A stretch of DNA of 64,000 nt from Bilabrum cf. latius (Eukaryota; Bigyra: Bicosoecida; Bigyra; Bicosoecida): positions 682,001 through 746,000 of the forward strand of contig OZ237739.1 of NCBI GenBank assembly GCA_965178125.1, given 5' to 3'. The translations under genes were made by a program, and so were the position numbers. Below the pieces are notes generated by a model. The model worked only from the letters and a program-made list of their open reading frames with translations, searched no databases and was not told the DNA's origin. Of the stretch, positions 13,001-26,700 are shown one piece after another (position 1 is the stretch's first letter; every line of letters begins with the position of its first letter).

Positions 13001-15661
13001 AAGTAGTCAAGCTTATCGGGAGTTGGGGTGCGCCAGCTGTCAGGGCCACGCTCGGTATCGGCTGCTCTGTGCCTGTACGACGACGCTGGTAACGTCACAG
13101 TATACAATATCGAAAGCCTGCTTGAAGAATCTCTGAGCTAGAAGTACCTGTTTCAGATTCCAGATGACTCTTTCTCATATAATAGAGGCAGCTATGAGGC
13201 AATGCGTACCGTCAGGCTGAGTGGTCGACCATACCCAAGGCAGCACATTGGCTTGGTCACGCGCAGATCAACCGGCCACACCGTGAGAAGTAGCTGTGAC
13301 GCTAAATCAGTCCATCTTCAACCTGTTCGATAGTTTTAGGCTCATGCAGAGTCCATGCGGACTGGATAGCTGCTGCGGGTTTCTGGGTAGTATTGTGTGG
13401 CGACTGGTGGGATGGATGGGAGGGTTAGAGTGTGGTCAGTCGGCGGAGCCATCCTTGGATAGCTGTGCACGCCACAGTGGGAGGCACAGCTGTGGGACTC
13501 TAGCTCCAAGGCTAGCCCTCCGACCTGGTTGTTTCCCTCCGAGCTGGAAGCAGAAAGGGAGCGAGCAAGGTAGGAGGCAGAGAAGCTGGCCAGGCGAGTC
13601 ATCAGCGAGAGCGGCCAGCAAGCAGCGGAAGATCTGGACACAGTCGACAAAGGGCTGCATCAATATTAGTCATCGACATTTTTGACTGGAGTCGGGCTAG
13701 ATCAGGACCCGTCAGCACCAGCAGCGAGCTCGACGGCCGATGCACCGGGAAGCCTTCGCAGCAAGTCTCAAGCAAGCGTAGCCTCTGTTCTGGGAATGAC
13801 ATCATCATCCAGGACTGAATTGATGTTTGCAGGCAGTTCACCGCTTCGACTCAAGCATGACCGCAATGCGTTGGGCAGAAGCACAGAACCGCCGGTCGGT
13901 CTTCTAGCCCAAGCCAGGCGCAGCAACGGCGAGAACGAGGTCGATGAAGGCGAGTTGGTTCCCCTTGAAGTGATCCAGAACTTGGACTAGTAGCGCGTCG
14001 TTGAAGACCTTGCGACAGAGCTCGATGGTGGCAATCGACGAAAACCTTCTAGACGCGAGATGCGACGAAAGTCCGCGTATTCTGGTGCGGCATCGGTCAG
14101 GTCACACGGCGGCAAGACTGCCAGTTGGACGGAGCAGCTCCTGCCGCAAATGTCTGCGGTTGCACGAGCCAAGTACGAACTATCGGTTAGAGAGCGCGTC
14201 AAGGCACTGTACAAACACGCGGCTCGGGACAGGTTATCTGGCATGGGGGTTACAATGACAAGCATGGAGCAGAAACATGAGCGCGCGGTGCAAGCAGTTG
14301 CAACCGTGTCGCCCTTTCTGTCTTCACGATTGCCTGTACTCACTGAACGCAAAATAGATTCAGAGGAGAGCCGAGGGGCGGCTAGTTCCCGTAGGATGGT
14401 TGGGTCGCCTATCGCCAACTCTAGGAAGTCTATTGCCCGGCAGCCAACCACGCCTGGCCAAGAGGTTCGACGCAGTGCTCGTACAGGAGTGATGTTGAGC
14501 TAGCGCATGCGATAGAAAGACAGTATGCCTGGAGTGCACCAACTCAAGTCGGATGCAACGAATGACCGTGCAAAAGCTGGGAAAAGGGTCGACTCGGTCG
14601 TCGCTAGCAAACTCGAATAGTCAATGTTAGCACTGTCTGCAGCGAAAGGATCGGCCATTGCTGCTGTTGGGCAGGTGCCGCATTCAAGGTATCGAAGAGC
14701 ATCCACTGCCATGGATCGAGCCAAGCTCGAGAGTTTACTCCATTCCCAGGCTGCTCCTTCCGAAGCCGCGCCACAGTCTGGCAAGGGAGAGCAGCCAGGT
14801 ACTGGCAAGGGAGAGCAGCCAGGTACTCTCGAGCCGACCCGGAAGGTTGGGTCTACCCATCCGGGTCTTTTGCCTCCTCTAGAAAACGATCAGAAGTCAA
14901 ACGGTAGTGATGATGAAGAGCGTGACGCCTACTTGTTGAAGGCATACAGAGCTGCCGGCATCAAGCCTCCCAAGCCACGAAGGAGCAAGGTCTCCAAGAC
15001 TGACAAGGTCAAGTGGAGTGGAAGCCCAAGGAGTGGGGCAGGCGGTGCTGGCGACGGGTCTGATGGTGGTGAAGACATTAAGGTACCGACTCGCTTCGGG
15101 CCCTATTCCGCTTTGGAAGTAATTCGGATGAGGCGCCTCTTTGAGAGCATTGACAAGGACGCGTCTGGCAGCGTTGAGCTGCACGAGTTACAGGGAGCGC
15201 CAGAGTGGAAGCAACTCTTCTCGGACGAGGAGATCAGGCAACTCTTCGAAGCAATGGACATTGATGGCAGCGGAGATGTTACACTATTCGAGGTCTTCAG
15301 AGCGGCGTTCCCGGTGGCCACCGCATCGGACATCAGGCTGATGATCCGGACTACCAGACTGTAGCGCACTGTTAACATACAGCCGGTGAAAAAGGTTAAG
15401 CGAGAGCTATCTGCAGGGTAGAAAGCAGAAATCGAAGCGGTGTTCCGGGCGTTTGATATCCACGGCAAAGGAGAAGTCACTGTGGGCAACATCAAGCAAG
15501 TCATGGAGTAGTACCGAGGCTTGCTGTCCGACGTGTTCGGCATCAAGGAGATCACAGATGTGCTCGCGGCCTACGACGAGGATGGCAACATGGCCTTTGA
15601 CGTGGACGAGTTCACGGTGATGATGAAGGACAGGTGGCTTGCAGACGTGGACGGCCAATGA
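10076..15661 (+). CDS. EF-hand/WD40-repeat protein, WDR49/WDR64/EFCAB8 (CFAP337)-like (1,861 aa)
   Basis: A single open frame runs from ATG 10076 to TGA 15659-15661, with about 27 TAG codons (including the tandem pair at 13988-13993) and no TAA or TGA inside. Residues 27-38 and 69-80 are EF-hand loops (ETDGDGLTLDE, and DVNGDE-TAG-LEWSE with TAG at loop position 7). WD40 blades follow over roughly residues 200-1130, for example GKDGRVQVFDVESRK, GLDKKVQLWDA and ATGGMDGRVRVW. A coiled-coil and low-complexity part comes next, then four C-terminal EF-hand-like loops near residues 1693, 1729, 1795 and 1834. The segment LSAG-TAG-KAEIEAVF matches the LTEEQ start of calmodulin-type EF domains. EF-hand plus WD40 architecture is known from WDR49/WDR64/EFCAB8, including axonemal proteins, so a Ca2+-responsive flagellar role is inferred. 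A perfect 24-base duplication lies at 14779-14826. Confidence 0.85.
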
Positions 15662-15735
15662 CAGCCAACAGGATGCGCAGGACGAAAATTGAACTAGGAT
15701 AAGACTGTTGTTTTCTACACCCCACATACGGCACC

Positions 15736-18700
15736 TCACATGGTACCCCCTGAATCCCCGACCGACTCCTCCTCTTCGTCCTCCTCCTCTTCTTCTTCGC
15801 TCTCGGACCCCTCCATGACTGCCATTGCAAGCAGAAGCTCAAGCACCTCCTGCTAGTCGCGATGCACGCGGCGCACTTCCTGTCGCGTGGCCTACATCTG
15901 TGCCACGATGTGAGACACCAGGAATGGGTTCTGGATATCCATGGCTTCGATGTGGCGCGGATCAAAGATATTACCTTGAGCTAGGATCCCACTGCTGGTA
16001 CTCGACGCGCCAGAAGGACGCCTCGAATGCCCACGCCTCGCTAATCGGTGCCCTCGCTGGGGCGCATTGACTTCAGTGGTGGAGAGGATCCCAATGCCAG
16101 TTTGTCTAGAGAATTGCGTGCTGTCTGTTTCTCCGCTTCGCGAGGACATCTCCTTGCCAGTTGGCATGATTGCCGGAGTGTTCGACCGTGACAGTCCACG
16201 CCGTGCCGAAGCCGAACGAATCGGAGACGCCGCACCAGGGTCTTGCCCTGCACCGCTGCCCTGTGGGACTGGTGGCACCTGCCATGGCGCCATGAAAGAG
16301 GCTCGCGTATCGCGGGAGGTGCCATGCCTGGCACCATGAGATGACGCTCTCCTGACCCAAGTTTCTCGTCCGCCAGCACCCACTACAATCGAGTTGTTTC
16401 TTGGCGTTCTAGATCGTGAATGCTTCGATGAGCTAGGTACTCGAGCAGTGCTGTGAAGCTTGTCCTCGGCGGAGCCGCTGTCAGCACAAGTAGCCTCGCG
16501 CATCACTCGTGACACAGCGTCTGCAGGTGACCGATCATCCCGTTGAGTGAGGCTCGCAGCAACCTCCTAAATGGCCCCGTCGCCCTCAGATTTGACTCGC
16601 ACCTTCTTGCCATGGAAGGTGCCTGGCTACAATGCATCGCTCGGACTGAATCCATCACCGATTCCGTCGCTCTGCTTGCCGGGCAAGCGCGATGCCTTCG
16701 CTCGCGCCGTTGCGGCTGACATCGAGAGCGACCTTCGCTTTCTCACCTTGTGCAGCGCAGCCTGCACACGAGTACTGCGTGCAACGTCCCCCGGAAGCCG
16801 TAAGTCTTCGCTAGGCTCGTTTGCAGACAGCAATGAGTGGAGGCGAACACCGCCGTGGGGCGTGGAGTAGTGCACCGGACCGGCCTCAGATAGGGGTGCC
16901 AGCATTCCCACAGTCCTCGCACCCGACCCCTGCAGACTGCGAGCGCTGCCGAGCTGTCGCATGGCAGGCGATACGTGAACGAAGGTTGCTTTCCTAGACG
17001 TAGCACCTGCGCTCTACGTGCCCTGGATAGACCCAGCCACCTGCTCTTGAGGCTCTGTAGCAGATTCTCTCAGCTGTTTCGCAGAGCTGAAGCTGAACCC
17101 GTGCCTCTTCATCGGACTACCCGTGGTGTTGAAACCCTGGCCTAGGTCCAGCCGCTCCGAGGGGCTGCCTGTTGGGGTTGCCACGGGCATCACTACGGCT
17201 CGCGCCCCATCAGGCAGTCGCGGCAGCGTCGGAGCCGAAAATCGCCTTGAACGACCCGCTTGTTGCATCACAGCGGCAGAGGCAGCCTGTAGCACATCGC
17301 CGTCGCCACCACCGCTAGCACCAGGATCCTAATGGATGGAATCAGGGCCAGATTCTTCTCGATCGATAAGTGTGTCCATGGCAATACCAGGATCTGCAAG
17401 ATCTGTGGTCAAGTCTCGCTCGTCATTGAATCCCACGGCCTGCGATGCACTCTAACGAAGCTCCAAGGGGGCCTAGCCAGCTATACCAGGCAACACGGCG
17501 CCGCGGATGGGTCGGGCTGCCCCCGGCTCTTGCGCAGTGCCTCCTCTGTTTGAAGTGGCAATCGACCCGCCAGCGATTGACTGGATTGATCTTGTAAAAG
17601 AGTGTGCCCCGTGCTTTGATAGAAGCGTCTAGAAGTTGGCCCCTGTTTCTTGCGCGTGCTCCATGGCCGCAAGCGTCTGCTCAATCAGCTTGCCAGACTT
17701 TTGGGCGATTTCCCGACGCTCACTAGGCGTGACAATGTGATCCTACGACGGCGGGGACGCAAGCAAATTCTTCTTGGCAGCATCCAACGCGGTGTGCAGA
17801 GCCCGCGGGCGACGAGAGGACCGCTTGGGTTTCGAGCCGGTGCTGCCTTGCCCGCCCGTCCCCGCTCGGCTAAGGAGCATCCGGCGGCTTTTCGCGGCAA
17901 CGGCTTTCCGCAGCATGCGCCTGCTCTGCTTTTGAGTGGGCCCCTACGGGCTGCTACCTGCAGCGCCGGTCGACTTGAGCCGCATAGATGATGCCATGTG
18001 CCGCAGCGCGTTCAAGATGTCTCGTCTAGAGTCTCCACTTGCTTTAGGCACAGGGGCACTTTCCCCCTCCTTGGATCCATCGTTGTCTTCGCCAAAGGAC
18101 CCATCTCTCTGCCTGGAAGGCGACGGAGAATTCTTGTAGGAGCCTTGGCTTCCAGTCTTGGAGTCGTGCAAATCCTCAGCATCCGACGCATCGAAGTGAG
18201 AGTTCGAGATCACGATACCGTCCTTGTCCACATTACCAAAGGCCTTGTGAGCGTGGGATGCAAGACCAAGACTACTTCTCCGCGTTTTTTTGCCCCTAAA
18301 TCCGGCAAGCCTGCGCCGCTTGATCCTTCGAAGCCTTCCTAAAGCCACCTCGAGCAGCTCTGCTTCCACCTCGGGATGCTCGCCGAGGATGCTGTCGGCT
18401 TTGTCTCTGTTCACCACAAAGAGCTCCACAAAGGACTGAGCGCGCACGGAAATCACATGCTTGGACGTGCATAGCAGAGCAATCTCGCCAAAGATACTAC
18501 CCCTTCCCAGCCGAAGCAACACTTCCCCATCCAATGAGATGAATTCGACGATGCCATCCGCAACTATGTACAGCGCATTTCCAGTGGACCCTTCTTTCAC
18601 GATAGTCCGCCTCGGTGCATACTGAGCTGGATACGACGCAAGCAGGAAACTGGTGATGAAAGCCGGGTCCTTTCCTGTGAAGAACCTGGCCTTTTGAATG

Positions 18701-20280
18701 ATATCCTTATAGATCTCCAGCACGAGCTCCACCTGCAGCGGCTGGGACAGCTCCCGCAGGAGAGTCTGCTCGTCGAATCCCGTGGCAGACCTTCGCTCAA
18801 AAATAAGCTCAAAGTGGTCTCGCACTCTGGCCCGCAGCCCTGCGCTAAGCTTCTTGGAACTCATGAAGCTCTCCACCTGCTCCATGCGGATACGTTTCCT
18901 GCGACTAGCGCTATCCACCTGGTCGATATAGGCAGCCAAAGTGGCGGTGATAAACGAGAAGAGAACGGCCCCAATGGCAGTAATGATAGTCACGTAGATC
19001 CTCTCGGCCATTGTGACCGGTACGAGGTCTCCAAGACCAAGGGTGCTCAGGATCGTGAGTGACCAGTATATGCTGGCCACGTATCTCTCGTCCAAGGGAG
19101 CATCCAAGAGCTCGTATCTGGCAAGCCACGCATCCGGGTCCGGGAATTCAGAGATAGCCACGAACGAGAACCCGCACGCCACCCAGTGCGAGATCAGAAA
19201 GAACCACATTGCGAACTTGATGATCCGCAGAGAGGCCGGGTTGAAGGTGAGGTGCTCCTGAAGCGGTCGAAGGTACTTGTCCAGCCGCCACGCCCTCAGG
19301 ATCTTGATGAAGCGCAGCAGCTTTAGCAACTTGAACAACCGTGGCAGTCTCAGCAGCCTGAATCCCCTGAGCTAGGAGCCCAAGCTGGGTGCGATGATGC
19401 TGATTGGGATGCTGCCAACGAGGTCTATGGCAAAATACGAGGTCAGGTAGTTCCACCTCACCTGATTCCAATCCACCACCACCTAGTTCTCGTGCTCGTA
19501 GGCGCTGCAGAAGTTCACCCCGATGTCAACCATGAAAAATACATCCACGATAATCTCGGTGATCACCCAAGCATCGTACGTGACTGTCTCGTCGCTGTAG
19601 AAACCGATCCGAAACGGTATTATGGTGGCCGACCAGATGAGTAGCACAACCACGATTAGGTGCCAGACGCGCAAGAACTGGCTGTTCGGAAGCAGGAGCC
19701 ACGTGTTCCTCACGTATTCCGGCAGCTGGTCTGGGCGAGCGTGTTCCAACTCGGCTGCCGAGATCACCCGGGCCGTGCCGATGTCGTCCTCCTGCTCCTG
19801 GCGGATGTGAGCGACTATTGTCATGGCTCGAAATCGCTATCTAACGTTCAGCCATCTCAGCTATGCTCTTTCTTTCGCCTCAAGACTTTCCATTGCACGG
19901 GTGGCCTTCCCGGACGAGCCTGCCGTTGCCGAGCTCCCTGCATCGTACGCATCGGCGACTACTGACGCGGTGCCTGCTGCAGATTCGACAGACTGGTGTC
20001 TTCGTGGTTCACTGGCACCTTGATCTTGTCCAGGCGACTCCCTTGAAGGAGGTCGAGGCTTCGAGGGCGGTCCGGGTACTGGAGTGCGAGGCCCGATCAG
20101 GGCATCGATCCCGGCCCTTGAGCTCCCGACAGTGGGCTCTCCGAGTCTTATCTCATGCTTACTATCTGGAGCATCATGATTTGGCGTTTGCTGCGCCTGC
20201 CTTGCAGAAGCGAGTAAATTAGTCGTCTCTGCTCTGCTGACGACACCGCTTGTGTTTCCAGCAGGATGAACTCTTGACAT
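15736..20280 (-). CDS. Cyclic-nucleotide-binding-domain cation/K+ channel, six-TM (1,514 aa)
   Basis: The frame is open from ATG 20280 to TGA 15736-15738 with about 15 TAG codons. The first 200 residues are disordered. S1 (about 202-223), S2 (237-261), S3 (276-300), a basic S4 (LLRLPRLFKLLKLLRFIKIL, about 307-326), S5 (353-377), a pore loop (400-422) and S6 (428-452) follow the EAG/HCN/CNG plan. The filter reads TLGLGD, with Leu where Tyr or Phe is usual, which is compatible with K+ selectivity as in some two-pore channels. A C-linker leads to a cNMP-binding fold (about 535-655) whose phosphate-binding cassette reads FGEIALLCTSKHVISVRA and lacks the usual Arg-Thr-Ala, so nucleotide binding is doubtful. 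The remaining 830 residues are low-complexity, ending in an acidic Ser/Glu-rich tail. It converges on the EF-hand/WD40 gene with only 74 bases between the stops. Confidence 0.88.
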
Positions 20281-20743
20281 CGCCACAGGAATCAGGATGT
20301 ATTTTATGCAAACGAGTCACCTTGCAGTCCTTGAGTCCAGCCCTGCCAATGGTAGATTGGTGCAAACACACGAACGGCAATATCTCGAATTCGGTCAATC
20401 ACCGCAAGGCTTGACGCTGACAGAACAATCGTAGTAGCAGCAGCGAAATAATTACTATATTCTAAGCCTAGTCTGATTAGCAGTCTGGCGAAAAGTGCTT
20501 CAGATTGCCTAGGATGCACCGATAAATTGCTGCGGATGTTGCGACCAACCCCAATCTGGAGGTCGCACACTGGCAGCCGGTTGTAACCGTTGTCAGCAGT
20601 TTCCTTTGTTCCACTCCCAAGTAAAGGGGAGAGCGATCGAGAGGCTGTGCGAGCCAGGAATTGTTTTGTTTATATTGACGGAGTTGTTTACATCCCTCAA
20701 GTATTCGGTATCGAGCCGCTACGAAGAGAGAACCGCGACTTGG
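20281..20743. promoter_or_regulatory. Divergent intergenic region between channel and large membrane-protein genes
   Basis: This 463-base, relatively AT-rich gap lies between two divergent starts. It contains in-frame stops for both neighbours (TGA at 20474 for the plus gene, TGA near 20317 on the minus strand). I see no recognisable RNA gene or repeat in it. It presumably holds both promoters. Confidence 0.45.
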
Positions 20744-23700
20744 ATGTGGTGTGGAAATGCTGGAATCATCGGTGTATTGACTGCGATACTAACGTCCTCA
20801 ACATGCTCCAGTAGTGTTATTCCGAGCAAGTAGACCTTCTAGCTTCACCAGGGCAAATCATTTTCCGTCTCGCATTCCGTTGGTGGCTCGTATGTGGCGG
20901 GGGTAGAAAACTCCTACTGGCGGTTCCATGCGAATTCATCACGATGCAGAGGTTATTTGAGCGTTGGCAGAATTTCTCTAGAGGATTTTCCAGATGAGAC
21001 CCGTGCAGTTATTGGGTCAGGTCTTTCGATTCAGCTCAGTGGAACTGAGCGAACGGCAACGATTTCCTCGCCTCACCTTCTTGGACCTGATTCGGCTCGG
21101 GCGATGGTGCACCAGGTGGACAAGTGCCCTGGTGATGATGACCTTGCTAGTCCAATTGTCTCAGGGCATTTACTATTCGAGCGATAGCTGAGCGCTGGCT
21201 TAGGGCGAAACCGAACGGCCGATGGCACAGCTCTCGAAGCGACACTTCGTGCCCTTGCAGACGAGCGCCAGGCAACACGCTGGGTTCTCGGTCAGTGGCA
21301 GTTTGGATCTCAAGTATAGCAAAGCGCTGCAAACGAACTTGGAGGGGAGAGTGGCGCCACTGAGGACTCTACTGCTGCAGGGGGCGAATCTTCTGGCACC
21401 AGCAGCCTGGCGCAGTTTGCAGCCCCATCGCCCCTGCCGCTCATGGTGTCGTTTACGGATTCAGGTAGACCATCCGATGGATGTATGGCACGACCGGAGC
21501 TTCGTTGGGACCGCGGTGCGCATCTCGCCGATGCTAGTGAAGCTGGGGCTGCAGCAGCGGCTGTTGTTGGCGGCCGGTCCGGTGCAGGGCTTAGCGACGA
21601 CTAGGATAACTCTAAAGCCATTGACATACTCCCTGTTGGTGCTTTATTAACTCGACCGTAGCTACCAATCACAGTCGAGCAGGCAGAGCGAGCCTCCATG
21701 CCATGGAGTGTGGTCGCATCGCCAACTGAGCGGGTGTCTGCGGGCGGATGGTCCCACGCGCTACCTACGCGAGTGCCAAGTGGGCAGGCCTCACGTGATG
21801 ATAATCGCGCAGTGTCCATGTTTGTTGGTGGGGTCGCGCTACTAGGCGTGTCCACAGGCTCAGGACAGGCACGCACCGGGAGGTCTAGCCCATCAGGGCC
21901 GGCATTCCTGTCGAGGGTTGCTGCATCTGTGGGGTATGCCAGGACTGTACGATGCGGTGGTACCGCCGCCAATCCCGGAAAATGCTGGCAGCAAGTCGAT
22001 CAACTTCCATCCGGACACTCTTCTCGGCCCCTTTGGTTCGTTTTCATCACTGGAGACCGAGACCTGCCTCGGCTGGCAGTCCGCAGTACCGCTGAATGCG
22101 CTGGGTCTGACGCGCTTCCACACCCAGAGGACGATGAGGCTGCCGCAGTGCCCTTCACAGTGCCGCTTAGTGCAAGCGCTCGAGAGTCCGTGGGCTCCGC
22201 GCGTGCAGACCCTGCGAACACCGCCACGCTGTACTCGCTAGCAGCAGGCAGGATGCTGGACGGGCCACCAGCCGGAGTCACCACGCAGGCTGCTAGGTCT
22301 CCAGTTCGCTGGTGCCCCTTCTAGCTACCAGCTGATGGTGTGGTTGCCATGGCACTAGGCCCTACCCCCGGACGGGACCGCGGAGTTGAGACAGGGGTAC
22401 CGCAGTCCGAGGCTGCGGGGACAGGTGCAGACGGAACGACTCCAGTCCTTTTGCATTCGCAGGCAGTACCAGATGCTGCTGCTTCGTTGCTTGCATCCGG
22501 GCAAACTGGCGCCCCGTCCAACGAGACTTCATCCCTGGGACTTACACGGACATCCGATATAGTTGATAATAGCGTGCAGGGCGGGCTGCTGGGACCGATT
22601 GCGTCACCCGTGCTGTCGCGAGTGTTGCAACTGAGCGGCGGAACCCGGGCCGCCGTATCATCCGCTGACTCAGCCACTCCAGCTGACGATGTCTTTGAGC
22701 TCCTGGGCTACACAAGATACAGGATAGGGCCTGGACGCTTGAGAACGAGCTTGAGAGGCAGCATGCGTCTGCAGCAGGGAGGGTTCAGGGACGGCGAGTG
22801 CGGTCTTCGGCTGGAGATCGGGTACAGCCCTGAGGTTCGTGCTGTGCTGCCTTCTGATCTCAACCAAGCCGATTCCTCTAGCGGAGCATCAGCAGATGAT
22901 GACGTGATTACCGGTAGTGGAGGTGGGTCAAGCGGAAGTAGCTCCCGAGGCGGCGATTCTGTAAAGGAGGGTGACCTCCCCCCACTTGTGAGGCGATTTA
23001 GGGTGCTTTGTGATGACTGCGGGGCGGGCCCTTCAGCACCTACCTCTGCTTCAACCCCACGAGGAGGCAGGGTGCTTGCCGAAGTGGACGTGCCTATTGG
23101 GCTGGCAGCACAAATACGGCTGCATCCACTGCCACTGATTCCCACAATGGAGTTGCGATTAGAAGTTGCTGCTTGGACTGACGCCGGCACGTCAAGTCTC
23201 ATGCAACGTATCGAACTTCTGAGGTAGGCTAGTGGGTCAAGTGACATGCTGGCTATGCATCCGCAGTCCAATTCAACTGCCGTAGCGGCGGCGTCTGCTG
23301 GTGGTGCAGGCCTCCCTGCCCTAGCCACTCCTGACCACGGCAGCGTGCCCGCGCAAATGTTCACCAATCAGACCGACTTTGGGGCAAGAGGGTCTGATGT
23401 AAGCGGTGAGATAATTTGGCTTGACTCTGGCCAGAACCCACTTCCAGTTGGGACCACTTGCCGCGCGCGAGTGGGCAGACTAGCCATTGATGTACCTCGA
23501 AGTGATTTGCTGCAAGGCCTGCCTGGCACCCAGGCCGCACTTGCAGGGACATTACCTGTGGGATTGGTAGGAGCAGGGGCTGAGTATAGCGTAGCTTTGC
23601 TTCCTGGTGAGCTGCAGGGTCTTCCACTTGCCTCGCGCCTTGTGGTGCGCAGGCTTCGCTGGCCCTTGTTCTCACCGCAGCTTTCGGAACAGGAGTCTAA

Positions 23701-26700
23701 CAATTGGGCGAGGACCTTTGAAGGTGTGGTCCCTGTGGCAAGCATCGAGGTTACGGTGTCGTTGGGTACCTCTGCCATCTCTACACTCACGATCCACCAC
23801 ACTCTCACACCGGTTGGGGCAGCTGGACATGCCGGGTGCCCAGAGGCACCACGGGATAGCCTGATGGCGGGCCCCAGCACCATGCCCAGCGGCGCCGTGC
23901 CAGGCACACGAACGAGTAGCGCTGGCTTTCAAGGAGAATGGGATATTGATAGTGGAGTGCCTACGCATGGTGCTGCGTGTGGTCTGGTCAGCGCGCTGTC
24001 ACCGAGGCTTGCGCATGCGACCCGATCTGTCCTGAACACGACAACGGGGCAGCTGGAGGCAGTTGCAACGCTTCGACTGCGAGCTGTTGGAACGTTTGTG
24101 CTGCGTGCAATTGCGGTTGCTGATGACCTGCTGCCGTCCGAGGTTCTCACTGCTGTCATTCGGATTGATCCGCCGCTTGCACCCGTTGGACAGCCAATTC
24201 AGAGGTTTGTTAGTAGGCTGCCGTCTTCCGTGTCTTCGTCACAGGCTGGATCAATCGGGATTAGCACACAGAGAGTCCTCTCAGATGCCATGCCGCATGC
24301 CGGTCGGATGGGTGTGCTGACCCCCGCTTCTATTCCGAATGTCACGCACGCAGCTGCAAGTGTTGAAGCGATCGGAGACGCGTGCTTTGCCGGCGATGGC
24401 ATTTATTGCCCTACGAATTGTTCTGCTACCTACTACACGTGCTCAGCAGGGGGTATGTCTAGTGCCCAGCACGTGCTTCCGAGTGGCCTCGTGTGCGCAC
24501 GCGGTCGCATCGAGTACTTCGGCCGCGCCTCTCTCAGGCGAGGAGAGATTTCAGAGTGCCTGGGAACACCTGGCGTTACTCTTCGTGGGGATGATGATTA
24601 TAGCTCTTTCTGCTCGGCGGCACCCGATGGAGACTATTGCACGGCCCCGTGCTCTCGTAACATCTTTTCGTGTGCAGCTGGCAGGGGCAGCCAGGTCGTA
24701 CGTCTAGGGTAGGACTTCAGGTGCTTGAACGGATTGATTATCGAGGCAGATTCTGACGTGTGCGAGGCCCAAGTGGACAGGCGGCAGGCACTGCAAGACG
24801 CTGTTGATGCCGGTAATTTCGACCTCGTCGATGATCACCTACAAGAGGTGTCCACGGAGAGCTGCCCGGCCGGCGACGGCATATATTGCAACGCCATCAC
24901 ACACGGCAGGTGCTCCGAGTCGTACTTCTTGTGCGATGATGGGAAGCGAAGTCGCACGTTTGGGGCCCCAAATGGGACGCTGTGCTTATCTCAGTCGCCT
25001 GGAACTACGCTGGCGGCAATCGTGCACGACACTCATCCGCAGTGCACCGACAAGAGCTTGTCAGCAACGTCTGTGCTGGGGCACATATACAGAGATGGCG
25101 AAACCGCGGCTGATCGTGTGCAGCCTGCAGGGGGTACAATTGGATCTGTCTGTGCGGCAGCTGCTGCGTTTACGGCAGTTGAGCACGCTTATGGCCTGCA
25201 CGCAGGCTGGCTTACCTCAGCTGCTGGAAGCACGGCAGATTCCACCGCCGCCAGCTCCGCAGTTGATACGCAGTCAGCTCGATTGCTTTTGCAGGCGGTT
25301 GCTCAAAGGCGCGAATCAGGTGTTTCGAATCCTGGTGATGTGTTGCAGCCGGACGCAAGCGCACTTCGAAGCGAGCTCGGGGTGCCGGAGGCAAGCGCGC
25401 AGCATGTGCGTGATATGATGCCCGATCAGCCTGCCGCAACGATGCAGTGCGTCTGGTCGACGAACGATATAGCGAGGCGCTGGCCAGCCAAGCGAAGAGC
25501 AGCGGTAGATGGCAGTGCGACCGCTGGGATTCTTGGCGTGGACCAGAGCACGTTTGTTGACAGGACGAGGCCTTCGCAGGGAGAGGCAGCACTCGCTCGT
25601 ACCTACCAGTGCACGACACACTACATGGCCTGTGTCAGGCAGACTGCTCAAGATAGCTGGTGGCCAAGGACTGGGCATACCAGCAACAGCGGTCCGGTCG
25701 CCTTGTCTCCCATGAGCACGTATCGTGGCATGCTGCAGTCAGTCAGCTCGTGGAGCACAGGAGCAGCAGAAGATTGGCAACCGCTTGCAATCTAGCGCGT
25801 ACCACCAGGCACCATGTGCCTGGGAGGGGTGCTGGTACCTGACAACCATCCCGCCTGCGGATCTCTCTTTGACCCTCCCGCTGGCCTACTCAATGGGCAG
25901 CTGGCGGAAGATGCAAGAGAGGGTGATGAGGACGCGTTTGCGGTCTTGCGCGCGGTCGATGCAGCCAGGCAGGTTGGCAGACTTCCGTAGCCATCGAAGG
26001 CGGTGGAAGGCTTTGCCGTGCTACGGGGTATCGAGGAGGAGCATCTGTCTGATGCTGCCTTGGCTAGAGCACGACTTCTCCTCGTGTCATTCATTCGGTC
26101 CATCAACGGCACTCAATTGGCCCGACGACTCACCTAGGCGGCATCAGATGAGCTGAATGCAGGTAAGTCCTCCAGCAACTCAGCTGAAAGCTTTGCAGAC
26201 GCCCTTGCCTTGTCCAGGCAGTGGCCGGCGCTGACCCCGCACCAGTACGTCTGGCTGGAAGTTGTGAACTCCACTGATGCATCGCTCGGAACGGTACCAA
26301 GCAGCCTGTGGGACAGGATATCTGACGCTAGCGTGCGCAGTGGTGGCCCGGCACGCCGCCCTTCCGAGTCTCGGGGATGCACGCCTGCACAACTGGCGAG
26401 AGCAGCCCGAGCGCTCGATGCACTCGCATCCGGAGACGCGCGAGACGCAGCCGCGGCAATTGCCGCGTTCGAGGACCCTGTGTGCGCTTTGAGCATTCCG
26501 ATGAGCAGGCGTCGTCCGGCTGTCTCGCAGTGGGTGTCGAGCGGGCTGTGGCAGCGCGCCCGACAGCATCCTAGAGTTTGCAGTAGAGGCCTGTGCGACT
26601 TTTCTGCCGCCGAAAGCAGAACTGGTGCGCTGGCAGGTGTGCTTGTGACAGCATCGCAAACGAACGGGTCAGACACGGCGAGTCGATTGGTGGGCTTTGG

